In this document: one piece after another, positions 44,710 to 53,976 of the stretch
Position numbering within the stretch: the first letter of the stretch is position 1
Layout of the letters: each line of letters starts with the position of its first letter
NCBI RefSeq assembly: GCF_000012365.1
Contig: NC_007650.1
Location: forward strand, 434,001-498,000
Length of the DNA stretch: 64,000 bases
From: Burkholderia thailandensis E264
GTDB taxonomy: Bacteria > Pseudomonadota > Gammaproteobacteria > Burkholderiales > Burkholderiaceae
Direction of reading: 5' to 3'
Position numbers and translations under genes: made by a program
The notes under the pieces: generated by a model
Told to the model about the DNA's origin: nothing
Database searches by the model: none
The model's input: the letters and a program-made list of their open reading frames with translations, nothing else

Positions 44710-46635
44710 CTACTTGACCGAACTCGCGCTGACCTTCGCGAAGTCGAGGCTGCCGAAGCCGGTGTCGTCATCCCATCCGGACTTCGCGCTGTAGCCGTAG
44801 CTGTTGTAGCCATTGTTGCCCGACGTCACGTCGTGAATGAGCGACGGATTGCCCGGCAGGCCCTGGTAGAACGCCGACGTCGGCAGGCCGAGGCTGTTGC
44901 CGTTCGCCGATTCGACGCGCGCCCAGCCGCCGACGAAGATCGGCGACGCGAGGCTCGTGCCGCCGACCAACTGATTCGCTTGGCCGTTGATCACGAGATA
45001 CGCGCCCGTCGCTTGGGCGGCGTCGAACGCGACGTCCGGCACGACGCGCTTCGTCACCGAGCTGCCGAGCGCGGCCGTCTGCCAGCTCGGCGCCGCTTCG
45101 TAGCCGCTGACGCCGCCGCCCGTCGCCCACAGGCGCACCGCGCTGTCGAGCGGCTGGCCGCTGCCGCTGACGTCCGCGTAGGCGAGCCCTTCGTTCCAGA
45201 CGGTCTCGCCCGCCCAGGTCGTCGTGCCGCTCGTCGACAGCGTCGTGCCGCCGACCGCGACGACATACGGCGAGCTTGCCGGCGACGACACGCTGTACTT
45301 CGCCAGATTGATCTTCGTCGTCACCTTGCCGCCGCTGTAGGTGCCGACGTAGCCCGGCGCACCGTACGGCGAGGTCGACCATTGATAGACGCCCGCGTCG
45401 CCGGACGACACCGAGAAGATCTGCCCCTGCGCGACAGCCTGCTTGAACACCGCGTCGTTCGCGGCGAGCGAGCCGTCCGAATTCGAGGCCGCTTCGTCCT
45501 CGCCGAGCGATACGTTGATGATCTTCGCGACGTCGTCGGTGACGGCCTTGTTGTACGCGGCGGTCAGCGTCGCGTTCGTGAGGCCGCTGTCGTTGCTGTC
45601 GCCGTTGACGGCCGCATAGAAGATCAGTTGCTTCACGCCGCCCGACGTGCCGATGATCGTCTGGCTGTCGAGATCCCATTCGCCCGGATCGCCGTCGTCC
45701 GCGAGCGTGCCCGAGCTGCCCGCGACGACGGCGGTGTTCACGCTCGGCAGGCCCGCGTTCTGCGTGAACGTGTTCAGGTCGGCGATCGTCTGCGTCATGT
45801 CGCCCCACGTGATGATCCCGACCGTCGTGTTGGTCGCGGCGGGCAGCCCGCTCGCGCCGTAGATCTGCGCGAAATCGGTCGGCTGATGGCCGACCTGCGA
45901 GCTGCTCGCTGCCGCGTTCTTCGTGATCGTGTCGGTCTGGATGCGCGCGCCGGCCGGCGTGCCGCGATGGATCAGCCGATGTGGAACGGCCGCGCTTTGC
46001 AGCCCGAGCACCGATTCGACGAACGGGCTCAGCGACGCGGGAACCAGCGCGGCCGAGTCGTTCGCATAGACTGCCTTGCCGCGATAGCTGAAGCGCTTGA
46101 GCGTCGTGCGGAAGCCGCGCTCCGCGTTCGACGCGTTGCCTTGCGCGAAGATCAGCTTGTTGTTCGCCGACACCGTGATGTCGCCGAAGCCGTTCGCCTT
46201 CAGGTGCGCGACGACGGCCCGCACCTGGCCGTCGGTCGGCGCGAAGCGCGCCTTGAACTGCTCGGGCGTCAGGTACTTGCGATAGTTCGCGCTACCGGGC
46301 TGGTTCACCTCGCGCACGAGTGCGTCGAGCTGCGCTTCGTTGCGGCTCTTCAGCACGATGGTCACGCGCAGCGGCTGGCTCAGCTCGAGCGGCGTGACGT
46401 TCGTGTCGGTGAGCTCGGGCGTGCCGATCATGTTGAGCGCATAGCTCGGCGCGGTTTTCGCGAGCGTCTGCGATGCGGGCGCGCGCGCGATCAGGAACGC
46501 GCCGGTGCGGGTGGGCACCCAGTCGGGCGCCGCGTGCGCGAGGAGCGGGGACAGCGTGGCGGCAATCGCCAGCGGTAGCCGCGACAGCGCGAAGCGTTTC
46601 GAGAATAGCCGGTTGACATGCTGAGTTCTCTGCAT
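44710..46635 (-). CDS. Secreted sedolisin (S53, kumamolisin-like) serine-carboxyl protease
   Basis: 641 residues. Signal peptide ends near LLAHA (residue 35), a Pro-kumamolisin activation domain spans about 60-220 (KYLTPEQFKARFAPT, VSANNKLIFAQGNA), then the S53 catalytic domain. The catalytic set is E319 and D323 in GEWDLD and the Ser in GGTSLASP (near 559), with the C-terminal calcium site GWDDDTGFGSLD. The enzyme is active at acid pH and should be extracellular. It is the second secreted protease in the window; its leader is about 800 bases, and a promoter like that of mprA lies at 47427-47482. Confidence 0.93.
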   Translation of the reverse strand: MQRTQHVNRLFSKRFALSRLPLAIAATLSPLLAHAAPDWVPTRTGAFLIARAPASQTLAKTAPSYALNMIGTPELTDTNVTPLELSQPLRVTIVLKSRNEAQLDALVREVNQPGSANYRKYLTPEQFKARFAPTDGQVRAVVAHLKANGFGDITVSANNKLIFAQGNASNAERGFRTTLKRFSYRGKAVYANDSAALVPASLSPFVESVLGLQSAAVPHRLIHRGTPAGARIQTDTITKNAAASSSQVGHQPTDFAQIYGASGLPAATNTTVGIITWGDMTQTIADLNTFTQNAGLPSVNTAVVAGSSGTLADDGDPGEWDLDSQTIIGTSGGVKQLIFYAAVNGDSNDSGLTNATLTAAYNKAVTDDVAKIINVSLGEDEAASNSDGSLAANDAVFKQAVAQGQIFSVSSGDAGVYQWSTSPYGAPGYVGTYSGGKVTTKINLAKYSVSSPASSPYVVAVGGTTLSTSGTTTWAGETVWNEGLAYADVSGSGQPLDSAVRLWATGGGVSGYEAAPSWQTAALGSSVTKRVVPDVAFDAAQATGAYLVINGQANQLVGGTSLASPIFVGGWARVESANGNSLGLPTSAFYQGLPGNPSLIHDVTSGNNGYNSYGYSAKSGWDDDTGFGSLDFAKVSASSVK

Positions 46636-47426
46636 TTTTGAGCCCCAATAAGACGGTGATGAACGGATGCGACGGCGCGCTCCGACGGGGTAGGGACGCG
46701 CGGCGTGCAGCCGATGCACGGCGATGCGGCGCGGCAGACGTTCACGGCGACATGATTTCCTCCCTTCGATGGAATGCGGCGGCGGCGCGGCGCCGTTTCG
46801 CACGGCGTTCGCGTCGAGCGAGCCCGCGCGTTTCGATCAGTCGTTCGTCGGATGCTTAGGAATCCCATTCATATGGCGCGCGAAAGGCCGCGTTCGACGC
46901 GCCGAAAACCGTTTCGCGACCCTGGCGGCGCATCGGCCCGGCGGTGGTCCGACGCGGCCGCTGCGCCGCGCTTTCCTGCGATTTCGGACAACACGATTCC
47001 CGTCACGCAGCCGCGGCGAAGCGGCGTGCGAGATCGATCACACGTTCTGTTGCGCAGTTGGCGCGGGGCGAGTTGCACCGTGCGCGAAACAGGCAGCGTT
47101 GCCGATGCGCGATGCCCTCTTGTCGCGCGCCGTTTGTCGAGTGCATGGGCCCGACACTCGATATTCCGGCTCCGCCCACATCGCCGGAAAATCCAATCTC
47201 GAAAATCCGCAGTGAATCGAGTGATTTTCGGTATTTCCGAATTGCGATGAATGGCGTCGGATTGCCGGTTAATCAGGAGTCAATCGGTGGCCCGGAAATT
47301 CTCTGCGGTTTCTTCGTGATTTGAATGCCGCCCCTCGTCAACGATGTAATTGAGTTGGAAGAATTCGGTTAGGGTGATGTCGGGTAATGCTTGTGCCGCG
47401 TGCCTTCGGCGGCATTTGTCTGCGAA
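46636..47426. other. Long leader upstream of the sedolisin gene
   Basis: No gene recognised. The stretch is moderately AT-rich in its right third. If the distal promoter at 47427-47456 is used, most of it is untranslated leader. Confidence 0.5.
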
Positions 47427-47482
47427 AAGATAGCAAGTAAAAAATCAAGGCGTCAAACTTTTTTTGATCCGATCTAAAAAAT
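47427..47482 (-). promoter_or_regulatory. Distal promoter with A/T palindrome upstream of the sedolisin gene
   Basis: On the minus strand: AAATTTTTT, a core AGATCGGATC, AAAAAAAGTTT, then TTGACG (-35), 18 bases and TATCTT (-10). The layout copies that of the mprA distal promoter, with the palindrome overlapping the -35 box. Confidence 0.45.
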
Positions 47483-47580
47483 TTAGAGTCGTAATTCGTT
47501 TGGCGCGAATTCGATAAGCGCGGGTTGCCGGCGCAATCCGCGGAAGGCGTTCGAGGCGAAATGGATGCGCCGAATCCGTA

Positions 47581-48030
47581 TTACGAATTCGAGGATAGGG
47601 ATTTGCGCGACGTGAATTGCTCGACGAGCCGCAGCGCATTTCGGCATGCATCGAGATCGAACGTGTGAATCGTGCTCGACGCGGCGTCGAGCCCCAACTG
47701 CGTCGCGAGCCAGCGGATTCCCTTCGCACGCGCCTCGAACGCATTGCAGCCGTCGCGCCGCATCTTTGCGGCGACGAGCGGCTCGAGGGCCGCATGCAAT
47801 TCGGATTTCGCGTGCCTGAGCTCGGCGTTCGCGAGCCGGCCGAGCGGCACGTGGCGCCGGCTGCGCGCGAAGACGCCGATCCACGCGTCGCACGGCGCAC
47901 AGATCCACAGCTCGCCGTGATCTTCGCGGTACGGGTATGCGTCGTCGCCGAAGCGTGCGAGCAGCGCTTTCGCGCCGCAGTAGTCGCAGACGGGTTGGGG
48001 GAGGGCGGGAACGGGGCGGCCGACGCGCAT
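47581..48030 (-). CDS. DUF3268-type zinc-finger protein
   Basis: 149 residues. An N-terminal zinc-finger-like set (VCDYCGAKALLARFG and LWICAPCDAWIGV, two CxxC pairs) precedes an alpha-helical part (FEARAKGIRWLATQLGL). This matches the DUF3268 family, found beside diverse genes; no enzymatic activity is known. A DNA- or protein-binding role is guessed from the finger. It precedes the diguanylate cyclase gene but is not clearly coupled. Confidence 0.78.
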   Translation of the reverse strand: MRVGRPVPALPQPVCDYCGAKALLARFGDDAYPYREDHGELWICAPCDAWIGVFARSRRHVPLGRLANAELRHAKSELHAALEPLVAAKMRRDGCNAFEARAKGIRWLATQLGLDAASSTIHTFDLDACRNALRLVEQFTSRKSLSSNS

Positions 48031-48159
48031 GGTTCAGGGCAGGGGATTCGAGTGTGGACAAGGCAATAGCGTATACGAATGACCGGATCGCGCGGCCGCG
48101 GTTCCTTCCGGGCGCGATCGCGAGCCCGAACGCGGCGCGGCCGCCGCGTACGCGCCGGC

Positions 48160-49683
48160 TCAGGCGTGCTGCGCGTCGCAGACGCGGTTGCGTCCCGTCG
48201 ATTTCGCTTGGTACAGCGCGGCGTCGGCCATCTTGACGAGCGTCGTGTCGGAGTGCGCGGCGTGCTCGTGCGACGTGACGAGGCCGATGCTGACGGTCAC
48301 GCGCGCGTACGGGCTCCTCACATGCTCGATGTCGAGATCGTAGACCGCGCGGCGGATGTGCTCGGCGATCGCGGCCGCGCTTTTTGCGTCGATGTCCGGC
48401 AGCGTGATCACGAACTCCTCGCCGCCGTAGCGCGAGACGTCGTCGGCCGCGCGGCGCACGTTCAGCGCGAGGCAGCGGCCGACTTCGCGCAGCACGTCGT
48501 CGCCCGCCTGATGGCCGTAGTGGTCGTTGTAGGCCTTGAACTGATCGATGTCGACGAACAGCAGCGACAGCGGCCGGCCGGTGCGCAGCGCGCGCGCCCA
48601 TTCGCTGCGCAGGTTCTCGTCGAACGCGCGGCGGTTGCCGAGGCCCGTCAGCGCGTCGGTGCGCGCGAGGCGCTGAAGGTGCAGCTCCGCGTGCCGTCGC
48701 CAGCGCAGCTCGCGCGACAGCAGCGCGGTGCCGCCGACGATCACGACGCCGAACACGAGCATCAGCGCGACGAGCCGCTGCGCCCGTATGCGCCACTGCA
48801 GAAACACGTGCTGCTCGGTGGGCGACACGTTGACGATGATCGGCAGCCCCGGCAGCCGCTTGTACACATAGAGCCGACGCACGCCGTCGATCGACGCGAC
48901 GCCGGTGAACACGCCTTCGTCGCTCGCGCTCGCGTGCGCGTAGAGGTCCGAGCCGACGATGCTGCGCCCGACCATCTTCGGATCGAACGGCAGGCGCGTG
49001 ATGAGCAGCCCGTTGGTCCCGAAGACCGACGCCGTGCCGCCCGGGCCGACCGACAGGCCGTCGAGCAGCGAGCGGAAGTAGTCGATGCTGAGCGTGCCGA
49101 CGACGACGCCGCCGAACGAGCCGTCGGCGCGCGTGATGCGCCGGCTCAGCGCGACCGTCAGCGCGCCGTGCCGCAGGCGCGCCGCGTACGGTTTGCTGAT
49201 GTAGAGGCCGCCTTGCGGATGATCGCGCTGATAGGCGAAATAGTCGCGATACGAGAAGTTCGCGACGGGCGGCGGGCGCGGGAAGTGCGAATCGAGCACG
49301 ATGTCGCCGCGCTCGTTCATCACGTAGATCGTGCCGAGATACTTGCCGGTGGCCGCGCGGTCGAACAGCACCTTGCTGCGTATCGCGGGATCGAGCGCCA
49401 TGATGCGCGGGTCGTTGACGCCGTCGACGACCGCCTGCAGCGACAGATCGTACAGCTCGACGTTGCGCGCGATGTCGCGTTCGAGCAGCAGCGCGAGATT
49501 GTGCGAGTTTTCGACCGCGTGCAGGTACGCGTCCTTGCGCGATTCGTACAGCACGCGCGCGCAGAGCAGCCAGATCAGCGTGAGCAGCAGCGCGCCGCAA
49601 ACGATTACGCCCATCGGCGACATCAGGTGCTGCATCCGGGACTGCAGGTGACGAGTGACGGAGGAGGTCGAACGCGTGCGCAT
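48160..49683 (-). CDS. Membrane diguanylate cyclase with extracytoplasmic sensor domain
   Basis: 507 residues: TM1 near residues 25-45, a dCache/PAS-like periplasmic sensor (about 50-300; for example YRDYFAYQRDHPQGGLYISKP), TM2 near 315, then a GGDEF domain (TDALTGLGNRRAFDENL; active site YGGEEFVITL). The inhibitory I-site RxxD (RAAD) lies just upstream, so the product c-di-GMP probably feeds back. No EAL domain. This enzyme would link an outside signal to biofilm and exopolysaccharide control, which fits the polysaccharide genes in the window. Confidence 0.93.
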   Translation of the reverse strand: MRTRSTSSVTRHLQSRMQHLMSPMGVIVCGALLLTLIWLLCARVLYESRKDAYLHAVENSHNLALLLERDIARNVELYDLSLQAVVDGVNDPRIMALDPAIRSKVLFDRAATGKYLGTIYVMNERGDIVLDSHFPRPPPVANFSYRDYFAYQRDHPQGGLYISKPYAARLRHGALTVALSRRITRADGSFGGVVVGTLSIDYFRSLLDGLSVGPGGTASVFGTNGLLITRLPFDPKMVGRSIVGSDLYAHASASDEGVFTGVASIDGVRRLYVYKRLPGLPIIVNVSPTEQHVFLQWRIRAQRLVALMLVFGVVIVGGTALLSRELRWRRHAELHLQRLARTDALTGLGNRRAFDENLRSEWARALRTGRPLSLLFVDIDQFKAYNDHYGHQAGDDVLREVGRCLALNVRRAADDVSRYGGEEFVITLPDIDAKSAAAIAEHIRRAVYDLDIEHVRSPYARVTVSIGLVTSHEHAAHSDTTLVKMADAALYQAKSTGRNRVCDAQHA

Positions 49684-50296
49684 GGCGTCGGGGGAGCTTG
49701 TCTGGCGATCGGGGCGGCGGCGTCGCGGTGCGTGGACGCCGTTCGATCGGACCGCCGTGTCGTGCGCCGCCTCGCGAGCGTTTCAGCTCATGCGAAGGCG
49801 GCGGTTATTCAGGTTATCGTGCAATGCCGCATTTTCTTGAGCATTCTGACGTAGCACAAGGGCAATTCCCTAGACGGGGACGGGCGTGGCGGGCGGCGCG
49901 GCGGCCTTGCGGTTCGCTTGCCCGCCGCCTCGGCGTTTGCGTCGCGCGTGTTCTTGCGATCGCGGGCGTGGGCGGAGTTTTTCCTTCCGATTATCGCGAT
50001 CGGCGCGCACGGATTCGCGCGGCGATCGCTCGCCGCCGCCGCAAGTCCGATTCGCTGGGCAGGCCCGGAATGCGCATGCGGCGGATTGCCGCATGAATGC
50101 GCGGCGATTCCGCGGCGGCACGGGCGGGCGGCGGTGGGCGCACGATCGGCGCGCGGCGGGCGGCACGGCGATGCAAGGCGTCCGTTATCGAGCCGGAAGG
50201 CTCTCGTCATGATCCCGGCCTGTGGTCGGCCGCAGGTCAGATTCGTTGCGCATGCAACGGAATATCGCGCGCCGTTCGCCGCCGCGCTCGCCGATC
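49684..50296. other. Intergenic, GC-rich
   Basis: No gene recognised. The only element seen is the terminator at its right edge. Confidence 0.5.
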
Positions 50297-50327
50297 AAAA
50301 AAAACGCGCCGCCCGAAAGGCGGCGCG
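50297..50327 (-). terminator. Rho-independent terminator of the monooxygenase operon
   Basis: On the minus strand CGCGCCGCC, a 5-base loop and GGCGGCGCG are followed by eight T (complement of the A-run 50297-50304). It lies about 70 bases after the alpha/beta hydrolase stop. Confidence 0.9.
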
Positions 50328-50398
50328 CATCGCGCGAACCGGCAGGCTTCGCGGCGCAACCGCACGCGCCGCGAGACCTGCCGCCGTCGGTCGTCGAT

Positions 50399-51373
50399 TC
50401 AGCTTTCCGCGCTTTCGGCCTCGCGCTTGGGCTCGGCGGCCACCGGCTTGCCGGCGACGTCGAGCAGCCAGTCCGTCGTCTGCGCGGGCTGCGTGACGGG
50501 CAGCATGTGGCCGCCGTCGACGACCGTCAGATTGACTGCGTCGAGCCGCTTCTTCAGCGCCTCGCCGTGACGCTGCCAGTTGAGGATCTCGTCGCCTCGG
50601 CCGTACAGCACGTCGACGGGCACGGTCAGCGACGCATAGCGGCTTTCCATGTCGGGCAGATCCTCCGGCGCGGCGACGAGATCCGACGACGCCGAATAGA
50701 ACGCGTGCGGCTGCAGCCCCAGCAGGCCGCCGCCCTTCACGCCGAAGTCGTGCGGCACCGCTTCGGGCGCGAAGACCAGTTCGACCGCCTTGCGGTTCTG
50801 CAGCATCGCGACCGGAAGGCCGAGCGTGAGCGACACGAAGCGGCGCACGAGCGACGAGCGCAGCGCGAGGCCGCGAAACGGGCCGGGCGGCTCGGTCTCG
50901 GTGTGCGTGAGCGGCGCGATCAGCGCGATCCGGCTCACGGCCTGCGGATGATCGAGCGCGAGCGCGAGCGAAATCGCGCCGCCGAGCGAGTGGCCGACGA
51001 CGACGGGCTTGTCGAGGCCGAGCGTCGCGATGAACATCGCGATCGTGCGCGCCTGCGCATAGACGTTCGCGCTCGAGCGCGGGCCGCGCGTCGAGCGGCC
51101 GGAGCCGGGGCGGTCGACGAGGATCACGCGATGCGATTTAGCGAGCCGCTGCAGGTCCAGATACGCGAAGTTGCGCAACTGGCCGCAAAGGCCGTGCACG
51201 AACACGATCGGCGGGCCCTCGCCGTATTCGACGTAGTGCAGGCGGTCCGCGCCGACGTCGACGAACTTGCCCTCGGGCGGAAACGTCTTTCTGATCCGAT
51301 ACGCGGCGTACTGCGTGAACGCAACGAGCGCGACGAATGCGTAGACGAGAAAGTGGAACAGCTTGGCTATCAT
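50399..51373 (-). CDS. Alpha/beta-hydrolase with N-terminal membrane anchor
   Basis: 324 residues from the ATG at 51373 (GGAAGG nine bases upstream; a GTG at 51382 overlaps that site). A hydrophobic N-terminal helix (FLVYAFVALVAFTQYAAY) anchors it. The hydrolase core has oxyanion HGLCGQLRNF, nucleophile GHSLGGA, Asp in LYGRGDEIL and His in DGGHMLP. It likely hydrolyses an ester, for example a lactone or ester made by the monooxygenase encoded just upstream. The operon order monooxygenase, hydrolase and short-chain dehydrogenase is typical of Baeyer-Villiger pathways. Confidence 0.87.
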   Translation of the reverse strand: MIAKLFHFLVYAFVALVAFTQYAAYRIRKTFPPEGKFVDVGADRLHYVEYGEGPPIVFVHGLCGQLRNFAYLDLQRLAKSHRVILVDRPGSGRSTRGPRSSANVYAQARTIAMFIATLGLDKPVVVGHSLGGAISLALALDHPQAVSRIALIAPLTHTETEPPGPFRGLALRSSLVRRFVSLTLGLPVAMLQNRKAVELVFAPEAVPHDFGVKGGGLLGLQPHAFYSASSDLVAAPEDLPDMESRYASLTVPVDVLYGRGDEILNWQRHGEALKKRLDAVNLTVVDGGHMLPVTQPAQTTDWLLDVAGKPVAAEPKREAESAES

Positions 51374-51378
51374 CGGGA

Positions 51379-52977
51379 TCACCTTCCTTCGTAGGCGGGC
51401 TGACGGGTGGCGTCACGTTCGGCGGGCGCCGGGCGGCGGCGCTCGAACTGCATCGCGCCGTCGGCGAGCGCGCCGAACCTGAATGTGGCGAAATCGCGCG
51501 CGTAGTTCTGGTAGGACTTCCACGGCTTTTTCGTGCCCTGCTTCGGCAGCACGCCGGCGGCGCGCTGGATATAGCCCGACGTCAGGTCGACGACGGGTTC
51601 GAGCTCCATGCTCCCGGGGGCGAGCCGCGGCACGCAGACGTCGTAGCCGTGCGTGCGCATGTGCTCGAGCAGCCGGCACACGTATTGCGCGATCAGCTCG
51701 GCCTTCAGCGTCCACGATGCGTTCGTGTAGCCGAACGACGACGCGAGATTCGGCACGCCGCTGTACATCATCCCCTTGTACGACACGGTCTGCGACAGAT
51801 CGACGGGACGCGAGTCGACCGTCACGGCCGCGCCGCCCAGCATCTTCAGCTTCAGGCCCGTCGCGGTGACGATCACGTCGGCATCGATGCGCTGGCCGCT
51901 TTTCAGGCGCAGGCCGGTCGGCGTGAAGCGCTCGATCTCGTCGGTGGCGATCGACGCGCGGCCCGAGCGGATCGCCTTGAAGAGATCGCCGTTCGGCACG
52001 AGGCAGAGGCGCTGGTCCCACGGCTTGTAGCGCGGCGTCAGATGCTTGTTGACGTCGAATTGCGGCCCGAGCTGCTTGCCCGCCGCGCGGATGATGAACT
52101 TCTTCGTCGCGTCCGGGCGGCGGCGCGCGAGGTTGTAGAAGTACATCGTCAGCAGCACGTTCTTCAGCCGCACGAGCCGGTGCGCGAGCCCCGACGGCAG
52201 CCAGCGGCGCAGCGTGTTCGCGATCGCGTCGCGCGCGGGCAGTGACACGATGTAGGTCGGCGAGCGCTGCAGCATCGTCACGTGGCGCGCGTCGGCCGCC
52301 ATCGAAGGCACGAGCGTCACCGCGGTCGCGCCGCTGCCGATCACGACGACGCGCTTGTCCTTGTAGTCGAGATCGCTCGGCCAGTGCTGCGGATGCACGA
52401 TGCGGCCCTGGTACGCGTCCATGTCCGGCCAGCTCGGCGCGTGGCCTTCTTCGTAATCGTAGTAGCCGCTGCACATGTAGAGGAAGCGGCACGTGTAGAC
52501 GGCTTGCTCGTGCCGGCCATCGTCCGTCGCGCGCTGCACGCGCACGGTCCAGCGCGCGCTCGCCGAATCCCAGTTCGCGGCCGTCACCTTGTGGTTGAAG
52601 CGGATCGTCTTGTCGAAGCCGTATGCGCGCGCGGTGTCCTTGATGTAGTCGAGGATCGTCTGGCCGTCCGAGATTGCCTTGTCGCTGCGCCACGGCCGGA
52701 AGCTGAAGCCGAGCGTGAACATGTCGGAGTCCGAACGCACGCCCGGATAGCGGAACAGGTCCCACGTGCCGCCCATCGTCGCGCGGCCCTCGAGGATCGC
52801 GTACGTCGCGTCCGGGCAGCGCTCGCGCAGGTAGTACGCGGCGCCGATGCCAGATAGGCCGGCGCCGACGATCAGCACGTCGAAGTCGGTCTTGGCGCGG
52901 GCGTTGCCGCCCGTCGCCGCTTGCGGCGCGTGATCGTCGAGCGCGCGCGCGGCGTTCCAGTCTGTCGTCGAGCTCAT
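51379..52977 (-). CDS. Flavin-containing monooxygenase (Baeyer-Villiger type)
   Basis: 532 residues from the ATG at 52977. Dinucleotide folds for FAD (VLIVGAGLSGIGAAY) and NADPH (VVVIGSGATAVTLVP) surround the BVMO fingerprint-like motif YQGRIVHPQHWP. A second conserved motif, GGTWDLFRYPGVRSDSD, lies near the FAD site. It inserts oxygen into ketones to give esters or lactones, or oxygenates N/S compounds. It overlaps the dehydrogenase gene by four bases and is five bases from the hydrolase, so the three are one translation unit. Confidence 0.9.
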   Translation of the reverse strand: MSSTTDWNAARALDDHAPQAATGGNARAKTDFDVLIVGAGLSGIGAAYYLRERCPDATYAILEGRATMGGTWDLFRYPGVRSDSDMFTLGFSFRPWRSDKAISDGQTILDYIKDTARAYGFDKTIRFNHKVTAANWDSASARWTVRVQRATDDGRHEQAVYTCRFLYMCSGYYDYEEGHAPSWPDMDAYQGRIVHPQHWPSDLDYKDKRVVVIGSGATAVTLVPSMAADARHVTMLQRSPTYIVSLPARDAIANTLRRWLPSGLAHRLVRLKNVLLTMYFYNLARRRPDATKKFIIRAAGKQLGPQFDVNKHLTPRYKPWDQRLCLVPNGDLFKAIRSGRASIATDEIERFTPTGLRLKSGQRIDADVIVTATGLKLKMLGGAAVTVDSRPVDLSQTVSYKGMMYSGVPNLASSFGYTNASWTLKAELIAQYVCRLLEHMRTHGYDVCVPRLAPGSMELEPVVDLTSGYIQRAAGVLPKQGTKKPWKSYQNYARDFATFRFGALADGAMQFERRRPAPAERDATRQPAYEGR

Positions 52978-53882
52978 GCGGGGTCCTTGCTGATGGAGGA
53001 AGGGGGAGCGGTTCGCGCCGCCGCCTGCTGCCGCGCGAAGTTGCGCTCGCGCGACCTGCGCACGAAGCGCAGCACGAAGACCTGGTACGCGGAGCCGAAC
53101 AGGCGCGCGAGCTTGTCGATGCGGCGCGCGTCGGCGCCGACGAGCACGCGTCGCGCGTTGCGCTCGACGCTCGCGATGATCTGGCGCGCGGCCGCCTCGG
53201 GCGTCGTCGCGTTGATGAGCCGGTTCGCCGCGCGGCGATGCGTTTCGACATCCTGACCGGTCAGCGTCGCGATGCTCGAATCGATCCGCGACGCGGTCGC
53301 GATGTTGGTGGCGACGCCGCCCGGATGCACGCAGGTCACGCCCACCGGCGCGCCTTCGAGTTCGAGCTCCATGCGCAGCGCCTCGGTGAAGCCGCGCACC
53401 GCGAACTTCGTCGCGTTGTAGGCGCTTTGCGTCGGCATCGCGACGAGGCCGAACAGGCTCGACGTGTTGATCACGTGGCCGTCGCCCGATTCGCGCAGAT
53501 ACGGCAGGAACGCCTGGGTGCCGTGCACGACGCCCCAGAAGTTGATGCCCATGATCCATTCGAAGTCTTCGATTCGCGCCGTCTCGGCGGGCGCCGCGAG
53601 CGACACGCCCGCGTTGTTGAAGACGAGGTTGACCTTGCCGTGCGCGTCGCGCGTCTTGCGCGCCCAGTCGAACACCGCGTCGCGCGACGCGACGTCGAGC
53701 CGTTGCGACGTGATCTTCACGCCGTGCGCCGCGCAGATCGCGACGGTCTGCGCGAGGCTGCCTTCGTTGACGTCACTCAGCGCGAGATGACAGCCACGCC
53801 GCGCGAGCTCGACGGCGAGGCTGCGCCCCATGCCGGAGCCCGCGCCCGTGATCGCCGCCACCTTGCCGGAGAAATTCCTCAT
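52974..53882 (-). CDS. Short-chain dehydrogenase/reductase
   Basis: 302 residues with the cofactor motif TGAGSGMGRSLA and active site S-x-YNATKFAV (S-Y-K). The NNAGVSLA segment is also present. A C-terminal extension of some 40 residues (LFGSAYQVFVLRFVRRS) may be amphipathic. It probably oxidises an alcohol to the ketone that the next enzyme oxygenates. It is the first gene of the operon and divergent from a TetR regulator gene 88 bases away. Confidence 0.9.
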   Translation of the reverse strand: MRNFSGKVAAITGAGSGMGRSLAVELARRGCHLALSDVNEGSLAQTVAICAAHGVKITSQRLDVASRDAVFDWARKTRDAHGKVNLVFNNAGVSLAAPAETARIEDFEWIMGINFWGVVHGTQAFLPYLRESGDGHVINTSSLFGLVAMPTQSAYNATKFAVRGFTEALRMELELEGAPVGVTCVHPGGVATNIATASRIDSSIATLTGQDVETHRRAANRLINATTPEAAARQIIASVERNARRVLVGADARRIDKLARLFGSAYQVFVLRFVRRSRERNFARQQAAARTAPPSSISKDPA

Positions 53883-53915
53883 CTGACGGCCCTCCCTAAG
53901 GGTGTCTCGTGATTT

Positions 53916-53976
53916 ATGTCAGTTTTAAATGTGGTGTGAGCCGTCACCACTTTAATTTTGACATTGGCTGATGTCA
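53916..53976. promoter_or_regulatory. Operator region shared by the SDR operon and tetR
   Basis: Two palindromes lie between the divergent genes: GTGGTG (53931-53936) with CACCAC (53945-53950), and TGACAT (53959-53964) with ATGTCA (53971-53976). An extra ATGTCA half-site is at 53916. The second overlaps the TetR start codon, suggesting autoregulation. Assignment is positional. Confidence 0.55.

Noticed and set aside
44494..46578. A 694-codon plus-strand open frame
   Set aside because: Antisense to the sedolisin gene, whose motifs are unmistakable.
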